Assembly: GCF_020400585.1 (NCBI RefSeq) | Contig: NZ_JAINVF010000040.1 | Location: 1-39,511, forward strand | Source of the DNA: Streptomyces sp. NK08204 | Lineage (GTDB): Bacteria > Actinomycetota > Actinomycetes > Streptomycetales > Streptomycetaceae | Direction: 5' to 3' | DNA length: 39,511 nt | Shown here: positions 1 to 8,600 of the stretch, piece by piece | Layout of the letters: every line of letters starts with the position of its first letter | How positions within the stretch are numbered: the first letter of the stretch is position 1 | The notes under the pieces: model-generated | Databases searched by the model: none | What the model was told of the DNA's origin: nothing | What the model saw: the letters and a program-made list of their open reading frames with translations, nothing else | Program-made: the position numbers and the translations under genes

Positions 1-1
1 G

Positions 2-1381
2 CTCGACGCCGCCGCGGCGGCGGGTGAGCCGATGCTGCTGCCGGTGCGCCTGGACCTCCCGGCGCTGCGGGCGCACGCCGCGTCCGGCGTACTTCCGCCG
101 CTGCTGCGCGGCCTGGTCCGCGTCCCGGCCCGCCGGGCCACGGAGCCGGATACGGCCACGGAGTCCGGTCCGGCGCTGATGAAGCGGCTGGCGGGTCTGG
201 CGCCGGCGGAGCAGGCCAAGTCCGTGCTCGACCTGGTACGCGCCCATGTGGCCACCGTGCTGGGGTACGCCTCCCCCGAGGCGGTGCAGGGCGGCCAGTC
301 CTTCCTGGAGCTGGGCCTCAACTCGCTGACCGCCGTCGAGATCCGCAACCGGCTCGACGCGGCCACGGGGCTCAACCTGCCGCCGACCCTGCTCTTCGAC
401 CACGCCACCCCCGAGGCGTTGGCGGAGTACCTGCGCACCCAACTGCTCGCCGGGGCGCAGGGACAGGCGGTCAGCGGGGGAGCCGCGGCAGGGAGCAGCG
501 CGCCGGCGCCCGCCAGGGCGGAGGGCGGCTCGACCATCGAGTCGCTGTTCCGCCAGGCGGTCGCCGACGGGCAGCCCATTGCCGGCACCCAGCTGCTGAT
601 GGCAGCCGCGCGGCTGCGGCCCTCCTTCAGCACACCGGCGGAGCTCGGCACCGCGCCCAAGCTGGTCCGCCTCTCGCGGGGCGGCGGCTCGCCGCAGCTG
701 ATCTGCTTCCCTTCGCTGGTCGCGGTCTCGGGCCCGCGTGAGTACGCGCGGTTCGCCGCCGGTTTCCGGGGACGCCGGGACGTCGTGGTGCTGCCCGAGC
801 CAGGCTTCGTGAAGGGCGAGCTTCTGCCGGCGAGCATCGAGGCGATCGTGGAGATGCAGGCGGAGGCCGTACTGCGGTGTGCGGGCGACAGTCCGCTCGC
901 GCTCGTCGGACGCTCCTCGGGCGGCTGGATCGCGCACGAGGTCGCACGGTTGCTGGAACAGCGTGGAGTTCCGGCGGCGGCCGTCGTCCTGCTGGACACC
1001 TTCCTGCCACGCGGGGAGGCGCTGCCGTGGATCCAGACGAACCTCACCGGCCAGATGTTCGAGCGCGAGAAGATGCTCGGAGCGATGGACGAGGTCAGGC
1101 TGACCGCGATGGGCGGCTACATGCGCCTGTTCGCGGACTGGTACCCCGAGCCCGGCGCCACGCCCGTGCTCTCCGTGGAGGCGAGGGAGTCCTTCTCCGC
1201 GGGAGCCGAGGGAGCCGAGGGAGCCGGCGGCGGCGCCACCGCCAGTGCGCCGGAGTCGTCGGTGTGGGGTCCGGACCATGTCACGCTGCATGTGGCCGGT
1301 GACCACTTCACGATGATGGAGGACCACGCGATCTCGACCGCCGAAGCCGTCGACGAATGGCTGGAGAAGCGGAACGGCTGA
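2..1381 (+). CDS. Modular type I polyketide synthase, C-terminal end (KR remnant, ACP, thioesterase); 5' truncated by window edge
   Basis: The reading frame is open from the first bases of the window, so this is the last part of a much larger PKS gene. The first ~45 codons match the end of a ketoreductase region (a GEPMLLPVRLDLPALRA-type segment). An acyl carrier protein follows at about 180-440, with the phosphopantetheine motif LGLNSLTAVE; the usual residue before the serine is Asp, here Asn. After an Ala/Gly/Pro-rich linker, a type I thioesterase domain (about 535-1370) has the nucleophile motif G-R-S-S-G at 908-922 (Ser codon 914-916), a following LLDTFLP segment and GDHFTMMEDH near the end, consistent with a Ser-Asp-His triad. 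A terminal thioesterase means this is the last module, releasing the finished chain by macrolactonisation or hydrolysis. The product cannot be told from this fragment. A hairpin follows the stop. Confidence 0.93.
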   Translation, partial: LDAAAAAGEPMLLPVRLDLPALRAHAASGVLPPLLRGLVRVPARRATEPDTATESGPALMKRLAGLAPAEQAKSVLDLVRAHVATVLGYASPEAVQGGQSFLELGLNSLTAVEIRNRLDAATGLNLPPTLLFDHATPEALAEYLRTQLLAGAQGQAVSGGAAAGSSAPAPARAEGGSTIESLFRQAVADGQPIAGTQLLMAAARLRPSFSTPAELGTAPKLVRLSRGGGSPQLICFPSLVAVSGPREYARFAAGFRGRRDVVVLPEPGFVKGELLPASIEAIVEMQAEAVLRCAGDSPLALVGRSSGGWIAHEVARLLEQRGVPAAAVVLLDTFLPRGEALPWIQTNLTGQMFEREKMLGAMDEVRLTAMGGYMRLFADWYPEPGATPVLSVEARESFSAGAEGAEGAGGGATASAPESSVWGPDHVTLHVAGDHFTMMEDHAISTAEAVDEWLEKRNG

Positions 1382-1396
1382 TTCTGAAACGGCTCG

Positions 1397-1433
1397 GCCC
1401 CATTGGGGCGTGGAGGCCTCGCGGAGGCCTCCA
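1397..1433 (+). terminator. Double hairpin after the PKS gene
   Basis: Two adjacent inverted repeats start 15 bases after the PKS stop. The first is GCCCC-ATT-GGGGC (1397-1409). The second is a perfect 10-bp stem, TGGAGGCCTC-GCG-GAGGCCTCCA (1411-1433). There is no T-run, as is common for Streptomyces terminators. From about 1440 to 1590 I see nothing else definite. Confidence 0.7.
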
Positions 1434-1625
1434 CGGGGGCGGTCCCTCCGGTGAGGAGCTGCGGTCTGCCGTGCTCCGGTGTGTGAGGTGCGGCGCTGCA
1501 GGCGGTGAGGGTCAGGCCGGGGCGAGCCGGTAGTTCCACGGCGTCGCGCCGGTCTCACCCACACCGCCGCCGCCCGACCCACCACCCTTCTCGTCGAGGA
1601 AAGGAGTCAGTGGGCAGGTAACCCA

Positions 1626-1667
1626 ACGGGTCCGTCACGCGTCTAACTCTGGGCGGGACGGACCCGT
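1626..1667. promoter_or_regulatory. 11-bp perfect inverted repeat upstream of the first LCP gene
   Basis: ACGGGTCCGTC (1626-1636) and its exact reverse complement GACGGACCCGT (1657-1667) are separated by 20 bases. The right arm ends three bases before an ATG at 1671. It could be an operator or a 5'-UTR hairpin. It would mask any ribosome binding site for the 1671 start, which is one reason a downstream start (1749) is preferred. Confidence 0.45.
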
Positions 1668-1748
1668 CGCATGTTGGCGCAGGCTGGGGAGGGCAGGGCT
1701 TTGTCGCAGAGCGAGGTGCGGGGGCAGGCCGCCGCGGTCGAGGACACG

Positions 1749-3344
1749 ATGCCGCTCACACCGCGGCCCCCGGCCGCACCGGACGGCCCCGGACGCCACG
1801 GCGGGGGGCGGCGCAGCGGCGGCCCGAAGGCCGACCGGCGGCGGCGCAGACGGCGGGTGCTGCGCTGGTCGGCGATCGTGCTGGCGGTGGCGATACTCGG
1901 CACGGTGGCGACCGGCTACCTCTACTACGAGCACCTGAACGGCAACATCCGCAAGGGCGAGCGCAGCAGCGGCGACTCAACGGCGCAGAAGGCCCGGCCG
2001 AACGCGGCGGGACAGACACCGCTGAACATCCTGCTGATCGGCTCCGACAGCCGTAACTCCGACGAGAACGTGAAGCTCGGCGGCGCCAGGTACGACCGTG
2101 GCAGCCCGCCGCTCGGCGACGTGCAGATGCTCATCCACCTCTCCGCGGACCGCAGCAGCGCCGCCATCGTGAGCATCCCCCGGGACACCCGGGTGGACAT
2201 CCCGCGCTGCACGGACCCCCGGACCGGCCGGGTGTACCCGCCGACCACCGGCATCATCAACACCTCCCTGGCCCGGGGCGGCGCCGGCTGCACACTCGCC
2301 ACCTGGCAGAACCTCACCGGCATCTACATCGACCACTGGATGACGATCGACTTCGCGGGCGTGGTGAAGATGGCGGACGCCATCGGCGGCGTCGAGGTCT
2401 GCGTCAACCAGAACGTGTGGGACCGCTCCACGGCCGCACAGCGCGGCGGCTCCGGACTGAAGCTGACGGCGGGCCGGCACAAGGTCAAGGGCGTGCAGGC
2501 CCTGCAGTGGCTGCGCACCCGGCATGCCTGGGGCAGTGACCTGATGCGGGCCCGCGCCCAGCACATGTACCTGAACTCGATGATCCGCACCCTGAAGCAC
2601 CAGAACGTCTTCACCGACACGGGCCGGCTGATGAACCTCGCCGAGGCGGCCACCAACTCCCTGACGGTGTCCAAGGAGATCGGCACGGTCAAGAAGCTGT
2701 ACGACCTGAGCAAGGAGCTGAAGTCGGTGCCGACCGACCGGATCACGTCGGTGACGATGCCCAATCTCCCGGATCCGCAGAACAGCGACCACGTCGTACC
2801 GGACAGGACCGGCGCCGGCAGGCTGTGGCAGATGCTCCGCGACGACGTGCCGCTCGACAAGAACAGCCAGGGGGCGGGCGCCAGGCAGGCCGCGTCGAAG
2901 AGCACACCGGCCAAGGCGCCCTCGCTCTCCCCGGACCGGCTCGGCGTGCTGGTGCAGAACGCCACCCGGACCGGCACGCAGGCGCCGGTGAGCGGCCGGG
3001 CCCGGGAGATCACCCAGGCGCTCGCGCAGCAGGGCTACGCCCGGGCGAGCGCCGACACCGCCGAGACCCTGTCGCAGGACACGACGGTGGTGCGGTACCC
3101 GAGCGCGGACCTGGAGGGCGACGCCCAGGCCGTGGCCAAGGCGCTGGGCATCCCGCTGACCGCGGTGAAGCGGTCGACCGACGTGTCGGGGGTCACCGTG
3201 GTCGTCGGCGCCGACTGGCGCACCGGCACGGCCTACCCCCGGCAGGCCCCGCCGAAGGCGGGCGACATCCCGAGCGGCGCCGACGCCATCAACGGCTCGG
3301 ACGACTCCAGGTGCATGGACGTGTACAAGCCCTACCAGTGGTGA
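1749..3344 (+). CDS. LCP (LytR-CpsA-Psr) family wall glycopolymer ligase with LytR C-terminal domain
   Basis: LCP proteins transfer undecaprenyl-phosphate-linked glycopolymers (teichoic-acid-like or other polysaccharides) to peptidoglycan outside the membrane. The 531-residue product has a basic cytoplasmic N-terminus with an Arg run, one membrane segment (about 38-60), an LCP domain starting at the PLNILLIGSDSRN strand, the SIPRD motif (Arg145, Asp146), the R-T-R-H motif (Arg256, Arg258, His259), and a LytR_C domain at about 398-490. I chose ATG 1749, with GAGGA just upstream. In-frame ATG 1671 is also possible but has no ribosome binding site and follows an inverted repeat. It is one of five LCP genes within 12 kb. 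The specific glycopolymer is unknown. Confidence 0.9.
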   Translation: MPLTPRPPAAPDGPGRHGGGRRSGGPKADRRRRRRRVLRWSAIVLAVAILGTVATGYLYYEHLNGNIRKGERSSGDSTAQKARPNAAGQTPLNILLIGSDSRNSDENVKLGGARYDRGSPPLGDVQMLIHLSADRSSAAIVSIPRDTRVDIPRCTDPRTGRVYPPTTGIINTSLARGGAGCTLATWQNLTGIYIDHWMTIDFAGVVKMADAIGGVEVCVNQNVWDRSTAAQRGGSGLKLTAGRHKVKGVQALQWLRTRHAWGSDLMRARAQHMYLNSMIRTLKHQNVFTDTGRLMNLAEAATNSLTVSKEIGTVKKLYDLSKELKSVPTDRITSVTMPNLPDPQNSDHVVPDRTGAGRLWQMLRDDVPLDKNSQGAGARQAASKSTPAKAPSLSPDRLGVLVQNATRTGTQAPVSGRAREITQALAQQGYARASADTAETLSQDTTVVRYPSADLEGDAQAVAKALGIPLTAVKRSTDVSGVTVVVGADWRTGTAYPRQAPPKAGDIPSGADAINGSDDSRCMDVYKPYQW

Positions 3345-3362
3345 CCCGCCCCGCGGCGGTGC

Positions 3363-4391
3363 TCAGTCGGCGCTGCGCACCGCCGGGCGGCGGGAGGCGA
3401 TGACCCTCTTCGCCAGGGACCGGGGGCTGGTCAGGAAGCCCCAGCCCCAGGACATGTGCATGGTGGCGAGGGCGACCGGGATCTGCAGCCGTGCCCTCAG
3501 CGGCAGCCCCTTGCCCGCGGGCAGCGAGCCCAGCAGGATCGCGGCGAGATAGCCGCCGGGGATCACAAGACCCAGCGGGTTCAGCGCCGCGCCCACCACC
3601 AGGCCCGCCGCGATCGCGCACACCGCGGTCGGCGGGGCGAGGTAGCGCAGGTTGATGGAGCCGGAGTGGTAGCGGGCGACGACATGCCGCCAGCGGCCGT
3701 AGTCCTTGTACTGCTTGGCCAGCGCCCGCACCGAGGGACGCGGCCTGTACGACACCTTCAGCTCGGGCGAGAACCAGATGAGCCCGCCGGCTTCCCTGAT
3801 CCGGAAGTTCAGCTCCCAGTCCTGGGCGCGTATGAACTCCTCGTTGTAGCCGCCCTGCCGCTCCAGGGCCTCGCGGCGGAAGACGCCCAGGTAGACCGTC
3901 TCGGCGGCACCGGCCTTTCCACCCGTGTGGAAGGCGGCGTTGCCGACGCCGATCTTGGAGGTCATCGCGGCGGCGACCGCGTGCTCCCAGTCGTTCTCGC
4001 CCTCGGCGTGCATGATGCCGCCGACGTTCTGCGCGCCGGTCTCCTCGAGGAGCCGTACCGCGGTCGCGATGTAGTTCGGCGACAGCATGCCGTGGCCGTC
4101 GACGCGGACCACGATCGGGTGCCGGGAGGCCTTGATCGCGGCGTTCAGCGCGGCGGGCGTGCGGCCGGTGGGATTGGGGACGGTGTGTACGCGCGGGTCT
4201 TCCGACACCAGCTCGGCGGCGATCTCGTCCGTGCGGTCCGTGGACGGACCGAGGGCGATCACGACCTCCATCTCGCCGGCGTACTCCTGCGCGAGGATCG
4301 CTTGGACGGCTCCGCGCAGATGCCGTTCCTCGTTGAGGACGGGCATGATCACAGAAACAGCGGGGAGCCGCACGTCGGACTTGGCGTTCAT
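3363..4391 (-). CDS. Family 2 glycosyltransferase, ExoA-like, membrane-anchored
   Basis: The 342-residue product begins with a GT-A fold typical of family 2 transferases: VSVIMPVLNEERHL at the N-terminus, an Asp-rich nucleotide-sugar site (RVDGHG), and an RAQDWELNFR segment in the ED/QxxRW position. Three hydrophobic segments at the C-terminus (LAPPTAVCAIAAGL, IPGGYLAAILLG and a Trp-rich last one) should anchor it in the membrane. This is the architecture of ExoA-type enzymes, which add sugars to lipid-linked glycans on the cytoplasmic face. It lies between two LCP genes, convergent with the first and divergent from the second (about 130 bases of shared upstream DNA). A plausible inference is that it builds a glycan that the neighbouring LCP ligases attach to the wall. 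Donor and acceptor are unknown. Confidence 0.88.
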   Translation of the reverse strand: MNAKSDVRLPAVSVIMPVLNEERHLRGAVQAILAQEYAGEMEVVIALGPSTDRTDEIAAELVSEDPRVHTVPNPTGRTPAALNAAIKASRHPIVVRVDGHGMLSPNYIATAVRLLEETGAQNVGGIMHAEGENDWEHAVAAAMTSKIGVGNAAFHTGGKAGAAETVYLGVFRREALERQGGYNEEFIRAQDWELNFRIREAGGLIWFSPELKVSYRPRPSVRALAKQYKDYGRWRHVVARYHSGSINLRYLAPPTAVCAIAAGLVVGAALNPLGLVIPGGYLAAILLGSLPAGKGLPLRARLQIPVALATMHMSWGWGFLTSPRSLAKRVIASRRPAVRSAD

Positions 4392-4519
4392 AGGGGCCTC
4401 ACGTTACCGCGAATGGGGGACACCGGTGCGCGCCGCCGGGGCGTGAACGCGGGCTGGAGATCGTATCGGCCTACCGTGCTCACGGATCCCACGTACGGCC
4501 TCGTCCGGAGGTGTCCTCC

Positions 4520-6028
4520 TTGCCCAGCCCGCCTCGGTCCCCCGCCCGGCCGCCGCAACGCCGGCCGCAGCCGCCCCGCCGTGTGCCGCGCCCGCAGCGG
4601 CCCGTGCAGTCCGCCCGGCCGCGCCGGCGGCCTCGTTGGGCCATGCGGGCGCTGACCACGCTGTCCGTGGTGGTGCTGGCCTCCGCCGGGATCGGCCACG
4701 CGGTGGTCAGCAGCCTGGACGCGGGCATCACCCGGGTCGACGCCTTCAAGGACACGAAGAACCGGCCACGCGCGGGCCACGGCATGAACGTCCTGCTGGT
4801 CGGCACCGACGGCCGCGACAGGATCACCGAGCACGAGCGGCAGGCGTACCGGCTGGGCGGGGCGCCCTGCCACTGCACGGACACGATCATGATCGTGCAC
4901 CTCTCGGAGGACCGGGAGCGGGCCACCGTCGTGAGCCTGCCGCGCGACTCCTACGCCGAGGTGCCGGCGCACGTCGACGAGACCACGGGCCGACACCACG
5001 GCCCGCACCCGCTCAAGCTGAACGCGGCCTACGCCGAGGGCGGCCCCCAGCTGACCGTCCGTACGGTCGAGAACATGACCCATGTGAAGATCGACCACTA
5101 TCTGGAGGTCGACTTCACCAGCTTCATGAAGACCGTGGACGTGCTGGGTGGGGTCCAGGTCTGCACGACGGTCCCGCTGAAGGACTCGTACACCGGCCTC
5201 GACCTCGCGCCCGGCACCCACACCCTCAGAGGCGGGCAGGCGCTCCAGTACGTGCGGGCCCGGCACGTCGACGGGGCGAGCGACCTGGGCCGGATGAAGC
5301 GGCAGCAGCGGTTCCTGGCGGCGCTGATCGGGCGGGCCACCTCCTCCGGGGTGCTGCTGAACCCGATGAGGTTCCGGGACGTGACCCGGGCGGTGCTCGG
5401 GTCGGTCCGCGCCGACGAGGGCTTCGGCACGGACGAACTGCTCGACCTCGGCCGGGCCATGCGGAACTTCTCCCCGTCCTCCTCCGAGTTCACCACCGTG
5501 CCCATCGGTGACATGGACTACCAGGTCAAGGGCATCGGCTCGACCCTGAAGTGGGACCCCGCCAAGGCGGCCAGACTGTTCGCATCGCTGCGCGACGACA
5601 AGCCGCTCACCGTGGAACGCCCGGCACCGCGCGGCCCGGCACCGGTGCCGGTGGAGGTGCCCCCGCAGCAGATCCGGGTCCAGGTGGCGAACGGCACCGG
5701 CACGGAAGGGCTGGGCAAGCGGGTGGACGCGGCGCTCGCGGCGGCCGGCTTCGCCACGACCCACCAGCCGGTGACCGCCGCCGAGCACGACGTGCGGCGC
5801 ACGGTGATCTCCTACGACCCCCGCTGGGACCGCTCGGCGCACTCGCTGGCCGCGGCCCTGCCCGGTAGCGAGCTGCGCCCGGTACGGGGCCAGGGGCCGC
5901 TGCTGAAGGTGACCGCCGGGGCCGACTTCAAAAAGGTGCACAAGGTGCGGGCGGACGCCCCGGCGCAGCCGGAGGCGAGTGTGGTGCGCGGGAACGAGGT
6001 GACCTGCCCGGGGGCGACGGGGGCGTAG
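4520..6028 (+). CDS. LCP family wall glycopolymer ligase with LytR C-terminal domain
   Basis: The 502-residue product has a Pro/Arg-rich cytoplasmic tail, one membrane segment (about 43-62), an LCP domain from the MNVLLVGTDGRD strand (residue 89), the SLPRD motif (Arg142, Asp143), the R-A-R-H motif (Arg246, Arg248, His249) and a LytR_C domain near 383-471. The start is a judgement. GGAGGTG at 4507-4513 is an ideal ribosome binding site 6 bases before TTG 4520. The in-frame GTG at 4511 lies inside that site and so is unlikely to be the start. A CHC pair (two Cys around a His) sits in the LCP domain just before the TDTIM strand, an extra not seen in the other four copies here. The stop is one base from the convergent thioesterase stop. 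Confidence 0.9.
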   Translation: MPSPPRSPARPPQRRPQPPRRVPRPQRPVQSARPRRRPRWAMRALTTLSVVVLASAGIGHAVVSSLDAGITRVDAFKDTKNRPRAGHGMNVLLVGTDGRDRITEHERQAYRLGGAPCHCTDTIMIVHLSEDRERATVVSLPRDSYAEVPAHVDETTGRHHGPHPLKLNAAYAEGGPQLTVRTVENMTHVKIDHYLEVDFTSFMKTVDVLGGVQVCTTVPLKDSYTGLDLAPGTHTLRGGQALQYVRARHVDGASDLGRMKRQQRFLAALIGRATSSGVLLNPMRFRDVTRAVLGSVRADEGFGTDELLDLGRAMRNFSPSSSEFTTVPIGDMDYQVKGIGSTLKWDPAKAARLFASLRDDKPLTVERPAPRGPAPVPVEVPPQQIRVQVANGTGTEGLGKRVDAALAAAGFATTHQPVTAAEHDVRRTVISYDPRWDRSAHSLAAALPGSELRPVRGQGPLLKVTAGADFKKVHKVRADAPAQPEASVVRGNEVTCPGATGA

Positions 6029-6029
6029 G

Positions 6030-6578
6030 TCAGTCCTCGAAACCCTCCGCGGCCCGCTTCTCGCGCAGCTCGCGGATCGCCCGGCGGCGGGCCAGGCGGT
6101 GCGTGCGGCGGATCTGCGCCTCCTGGTAGCGACGCCGGTCGCGGTCGGCCTCGGGGATGACCGGCGGCACCCGGCGTGGCCTGCCGTCGGAGTCCACGGC
6201 CGCGAAGACCAGATAGGCCGAGCCGACCTGGGTGGGCGGGGCGGACTCGTTCCAGCGCTCGGCGAGCACCCGGACGCCGACCTCCATGGAGGTCCGGCCG
6301 GTCCAGTTGACCTGAGCCTTCACATGGACCAGATCGCCGACGCGAACCGGTTCCAGGAAGACCATCTCGTCCATGGACGCGGTGACGGCGGGGCCGCCGG
6401 AGTGCCGGCCGGCCACCGCGCCGGCGGCGTCGTCGACCAGCTTCATGATCACACCGCCGTGCACCGTCCCCAGGAGGTTGGTGTCGTTGTGGGTCATGAT
6501 GTGGCTGAGGGTGGTGCGTGAAGCGGACGTCGGCTTGCCCGGGATTTCCGGTTCCACGTCTGCGGCCAGGTCTGTCAT
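6030..6578 (-). CDS. Hotdog-fold acyl-CoA thioesterase (BACH/YciA type)
   Basis: The 182-residue product hydrolyses acyl-CoA to free acid and CoA, by family. The hotdog signature is clear: HNDTNLLGTVHGGVIMKLVDDAA, where the HGG turn and the following Asp are the active-site helix of YciA/BACH-like enzymes. FLEPVRVGDLVHVKAQV and GRTSMEVGVRV strands follow. The C-terminal 50 residues are strongly charged (Arg/Glu-rich helix). ATG 6578 is preferred because GGTGGAGG lies just upstream and the fold begins soon after. A longer frame upstream would overlap the promoter region of the divergent LCP gene. It is probably a housekeeping enzyme unrelated to the LCP neighbours. Confidence 0.88.
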   Translation of the reverse strand: MTDLAADVEPEIPGKPTSASRTTLSHIMTHNDTNLLGTVHGGVIMKLVDDAAGAVAGRHSGGPAVTASMDEMVFLEPVRVGDLVHVKAQVNWTGRTSMEVGVRVLAERWNESAPPTQVGSAYLVFAAVDSDGRPRRVPPVIPEADRDRRRYQEAQIRRTHRLARRRAIRELREKRAAEGFED

Positions 6579-6697
6579 GACCTCCACCCTATGCCGAAGA
6601 AACATTCGGGGACTTTGTGTCGGATTCGCAACAGCCCCGACCTGATTTCCCGACGCCCCTTGTAAGCCATACAGCCCTGCCCGGCACACTGGGGCCC

Positions 6698-8047
6698 ATG
6701 AATGACTGGCCCGAGGGATGGTCCGACGACAACCGCGGCGGCTACGGCCGCGGCAGTGCCGGCGCGCAGCCGGAAGGCGCCCGCGTGATGCGTCAGGTGC
6801 GACGCAGCAATCCGGCGGCTCCGCCGTACGGTGCGGGGGTGCCGCAGCAGCCGTCGTACACCGACGGCCAGGGGTACGACGACGGCGCCGGCCACGGCGA
6901 CCGGCCCGGCTACGGCGGTGGGCCCGGCTACGGCGGTGGGCCCGGCGACGAGCAGCCCGGCTACGACAGCGGCTACAACACGGGCCAGGTCTACGGCGCC
7001 GGCCGGCGCGGCGGCGGCTTCGTGCCCAACGACAACGATCCCGACCCGGATCTCCCGCAGTACCGGCCGCGTCCGAACTGGCGGCGCCGGATCAAGTGGG
7101 CCTCGCTCACGCTGGTCACCGTGCTCGTCGTCACCTCCGTGGCGACGTACTTCTGGGCCGACTCCAAGCTGCGCCGCGAGGTCGACCTGTCCAAGGTCAT
7201 CGACCGTCCGGAGGCCGGCAAGGGCACGAACTACCTGATCGTCGGCTCGGACAGCCGTGAGGGCATGTCCAGGGCGGACGAGAAGAAGCTGCACACCGGT
7301 TCCGCGCAGGGCAAGCGGACCGACTCGATGATGATCCTGCACGTCGGCGACAACGGCGACACGCTGATCTCGCTGCCGCGCGACTCGAACGTCACGATCC
7401 CGCAGTTCCGCGGCTCCGAGTCCGGCAAGATACGGCCCGCCATGGGCCCGAACAAGCTGAACGCGGCCTACGCCTACGACGGCCCGACGCTGCTGGTGCG
7501 CACGATCGAGTACAACACCGGCCTGCACATCGACCACTACGTCGAGATCGGCTTCCAGGGCTTCGCGAAGATCGTGGACGCGGTCGGCGGTGTCACGATC
7601 GACATCGACCAGGGCTTCAAGGACAAGTACTCGGGCGCCGACTTCAAGGCCGGCAAGCAGAAGCTGAACGGCGCGCAGGCCCTCGCCTTCGTCCGCACCC
7701 GGCACGCCTTCGCGGCTTCCGACCTGCAGCGCACCAAGAACCAGCAGAAGTTCCTGGCCGCGCTGGCCCATGAGGTGGCCACCCCGGGCACGGTCCTCAA
7801 CCCGTTCAAGTTCTACCCGACCATGGGCGCGGGCCTGGACTCGCTCATCGTCGACAAGGACATGAGCCTGTGGGACCTCGCCTCCATGTTCTGGGCGATG
7901 AAGGGCGTCAGCGGCGGCGACGGCAAGTCGATGAACATGCCGATCTCCGGCTCAGTCGGCGGCAACCTCGTCTGGGACAAGGCGAAGGTGAAGACGCTGG
8001 TGAACGAGCTGAACAACGACGAGGCGGTGACGGTCTCCGGCAACTGA
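6698..8047 (+). CDS. LCP family protein without LytR C-terminal domain, Gly/Tyr-rich cytoplasmic tail
   Basis: The 449-residue product has a long cytoplasmic N-terminus rich in Gly, Tyr, Asp and Arg, with a duplicated GYGGGP unit encoded by a direct repeat near 6908-6946. A single membrane segment lies at about 133-155. The LCP domain follows: YLIVGSDSRE, the SLPRD motif (Arg228, Asp229) and the R-T-R-H motif (Arg333, Arg335, His336). It ends soon after the LCP domain and lacks LytR_C, unlike three of the other four. ATG 6698 is taken as the start. An upstream in-frame GTG at 6617 would run through the divergent promoter region. A perfect 15-bp hairpin follows the stop. Confidence 0.9.
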   Translation: MNDWPEGWSDDNRGGYGRGSAGAQPEGARVMRQVRRSNPAAPPYGAGVPQQPSYTDGQGYDDGAGHGDRPGYGGGPGYGGGPGDEQPGYDSGYNTGQVYGAGRRGGGFVPNDNDPDPDLPQYRPRPNWRRRIKWASLTLVTVLVVTSVATYFWADSKLRREVDLSKVIDRPEAGKGTNYLIVGSDSREGMSRADEKKLHTGSAQGKRTDSMMILHVGDNGDTLISLPRDSNVTIPQFRGSESGKIRPAMGPNKLNAAYAYDGPTLLVRTIEYNTGLHIDHYVEIGFQGFAKIVDAVGGVTIDIDQGFKDKYSGADFKAGKQKLNGAQALAFVRTRHAFAASDLQRTKNQQKFLAALAHEVATPGTVLNPFKFYPTMGAGLDSLIVDKDMSLWDLASMFWAMKGVSGGDGKSMNMPISGSVGGNLVWDKAKVKTLVNELNNDEAVTVSGN

Positions 8048-8066
8048 CCGGGTGTGACCGCGGGCG

Positions 8067-8106
8067 ACGGCCGGGGCACCCACTGCACAGGGGGTGCCCC
8101 GGCCGT
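8067..8106. terminator. Bidirectional terminator between LCP gene and copper-storage-like gene
   Basis: ACGGCCGGGGCACCC (8067-8081) and GGGTGCCCCGGCCGT (8092-8106) form a perfect 15-bp stem with a 10-base loop, in the 77-bp convergent gap. The core GGGGCACCC/GGGTGCCCC recurs in the hairpin at 9157-9197. Confidence 0.85.
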
Positions 8107-8124
8107 GTCACCGGTGCCGGGAAC

Positions 8125-8487
8125 TCACAGGTCGGCACCCGCCATCGCGAGACACGTCTCAGCGCAGCGGCGGCACGCCTCGGCACAGCGCATCATCTGC
8201 GGGTCGTCCGGCACGGACATGCACGCCTGCGCGCACATGTCGCAGGCCTGGGCGCACAAGGTGCACATCTCCGCGGACAGCGGCGAGCGGCGCATCATCA
8301 TGTCGGCGCACATGCGGGTGGTCTCGGAGCAGTCCAGGAGCGAGCGCATGATCTGCATCTGCGCCTGGCCGCCGATCTGCAGGCAGGAACTCATGGTCTC
8401 CTCGCAGACGGCATGGCAGGCCATACAGGCGTCGACGCACTCCTGCATCTGCTCGGTCATCGGCGTCATCGTTCCGGGCTGAGTCAT
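8125..8487 (-). CDS. Cys-rich four-helix-bundle copper-binding protein (Csp3/DUF326-like)
   Basis: The 120-residue product has about 16 cysteines, mostly as CxxxC or CxxC pairs spaced along helices (ECVDACMACHAVC near 16-28, MCTLCAQACDMCAQAC, and a final RCAEACRRCAETC), and is rich in Met. This matches copper storage proteins of the Csp family, in which Cys side chains line the core of a four-helix bundle and bind many Cu(I) ions. No signal peptide is visible, pointing to the cytosolic Csp3 type. ATG 8487 has GGAGGAGC immediately upstream; a longer upstream frame has no such site. It stands alone between LCP3 and an unknown gene, with no copper transporter or regulator nearby. The metal is inferred from the family. 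Confidence 0.85.
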   Translation of the reverse strand: MTQPGTMTPMTEQMQECVDACMACHAVCEETMSSCLQIGGQAQMQIMRSLLDCSETTRMCADMMMRRSPLSAEMCTLCAQACDMCAQACMSVPDDPQMMRCAEACRRCAETCLAMAGADL

Positions 8488-8600
8488 GGCTCCTCCTCGC
8501 CAGGCGTGGGAGGGGACCCGGGGCGGGTCACCCGTGCGCTTCCGTCCTACGCCCAGGTGCCACACCCCGCATGTCGGTGCGGAGCGGCCGGCCCATGACC

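Noticed and set aside
1610..1621. A GTG-GGC-AGG-TAA mini-ORF behind AAAGGAG
   Set aside because: Only three bases separate the purine tract from GTG, and three codons give no basis for a call; kept only as a side note to the LCP1 upstream region.
6617..6697. An N-terminal extension of LCP3 from GTG 6617
   Set aside because: It would begin 39 bases upstream of the divergent thioesterase start and occupy its promoter; the ATG at 6698 gives a better N-terminus.
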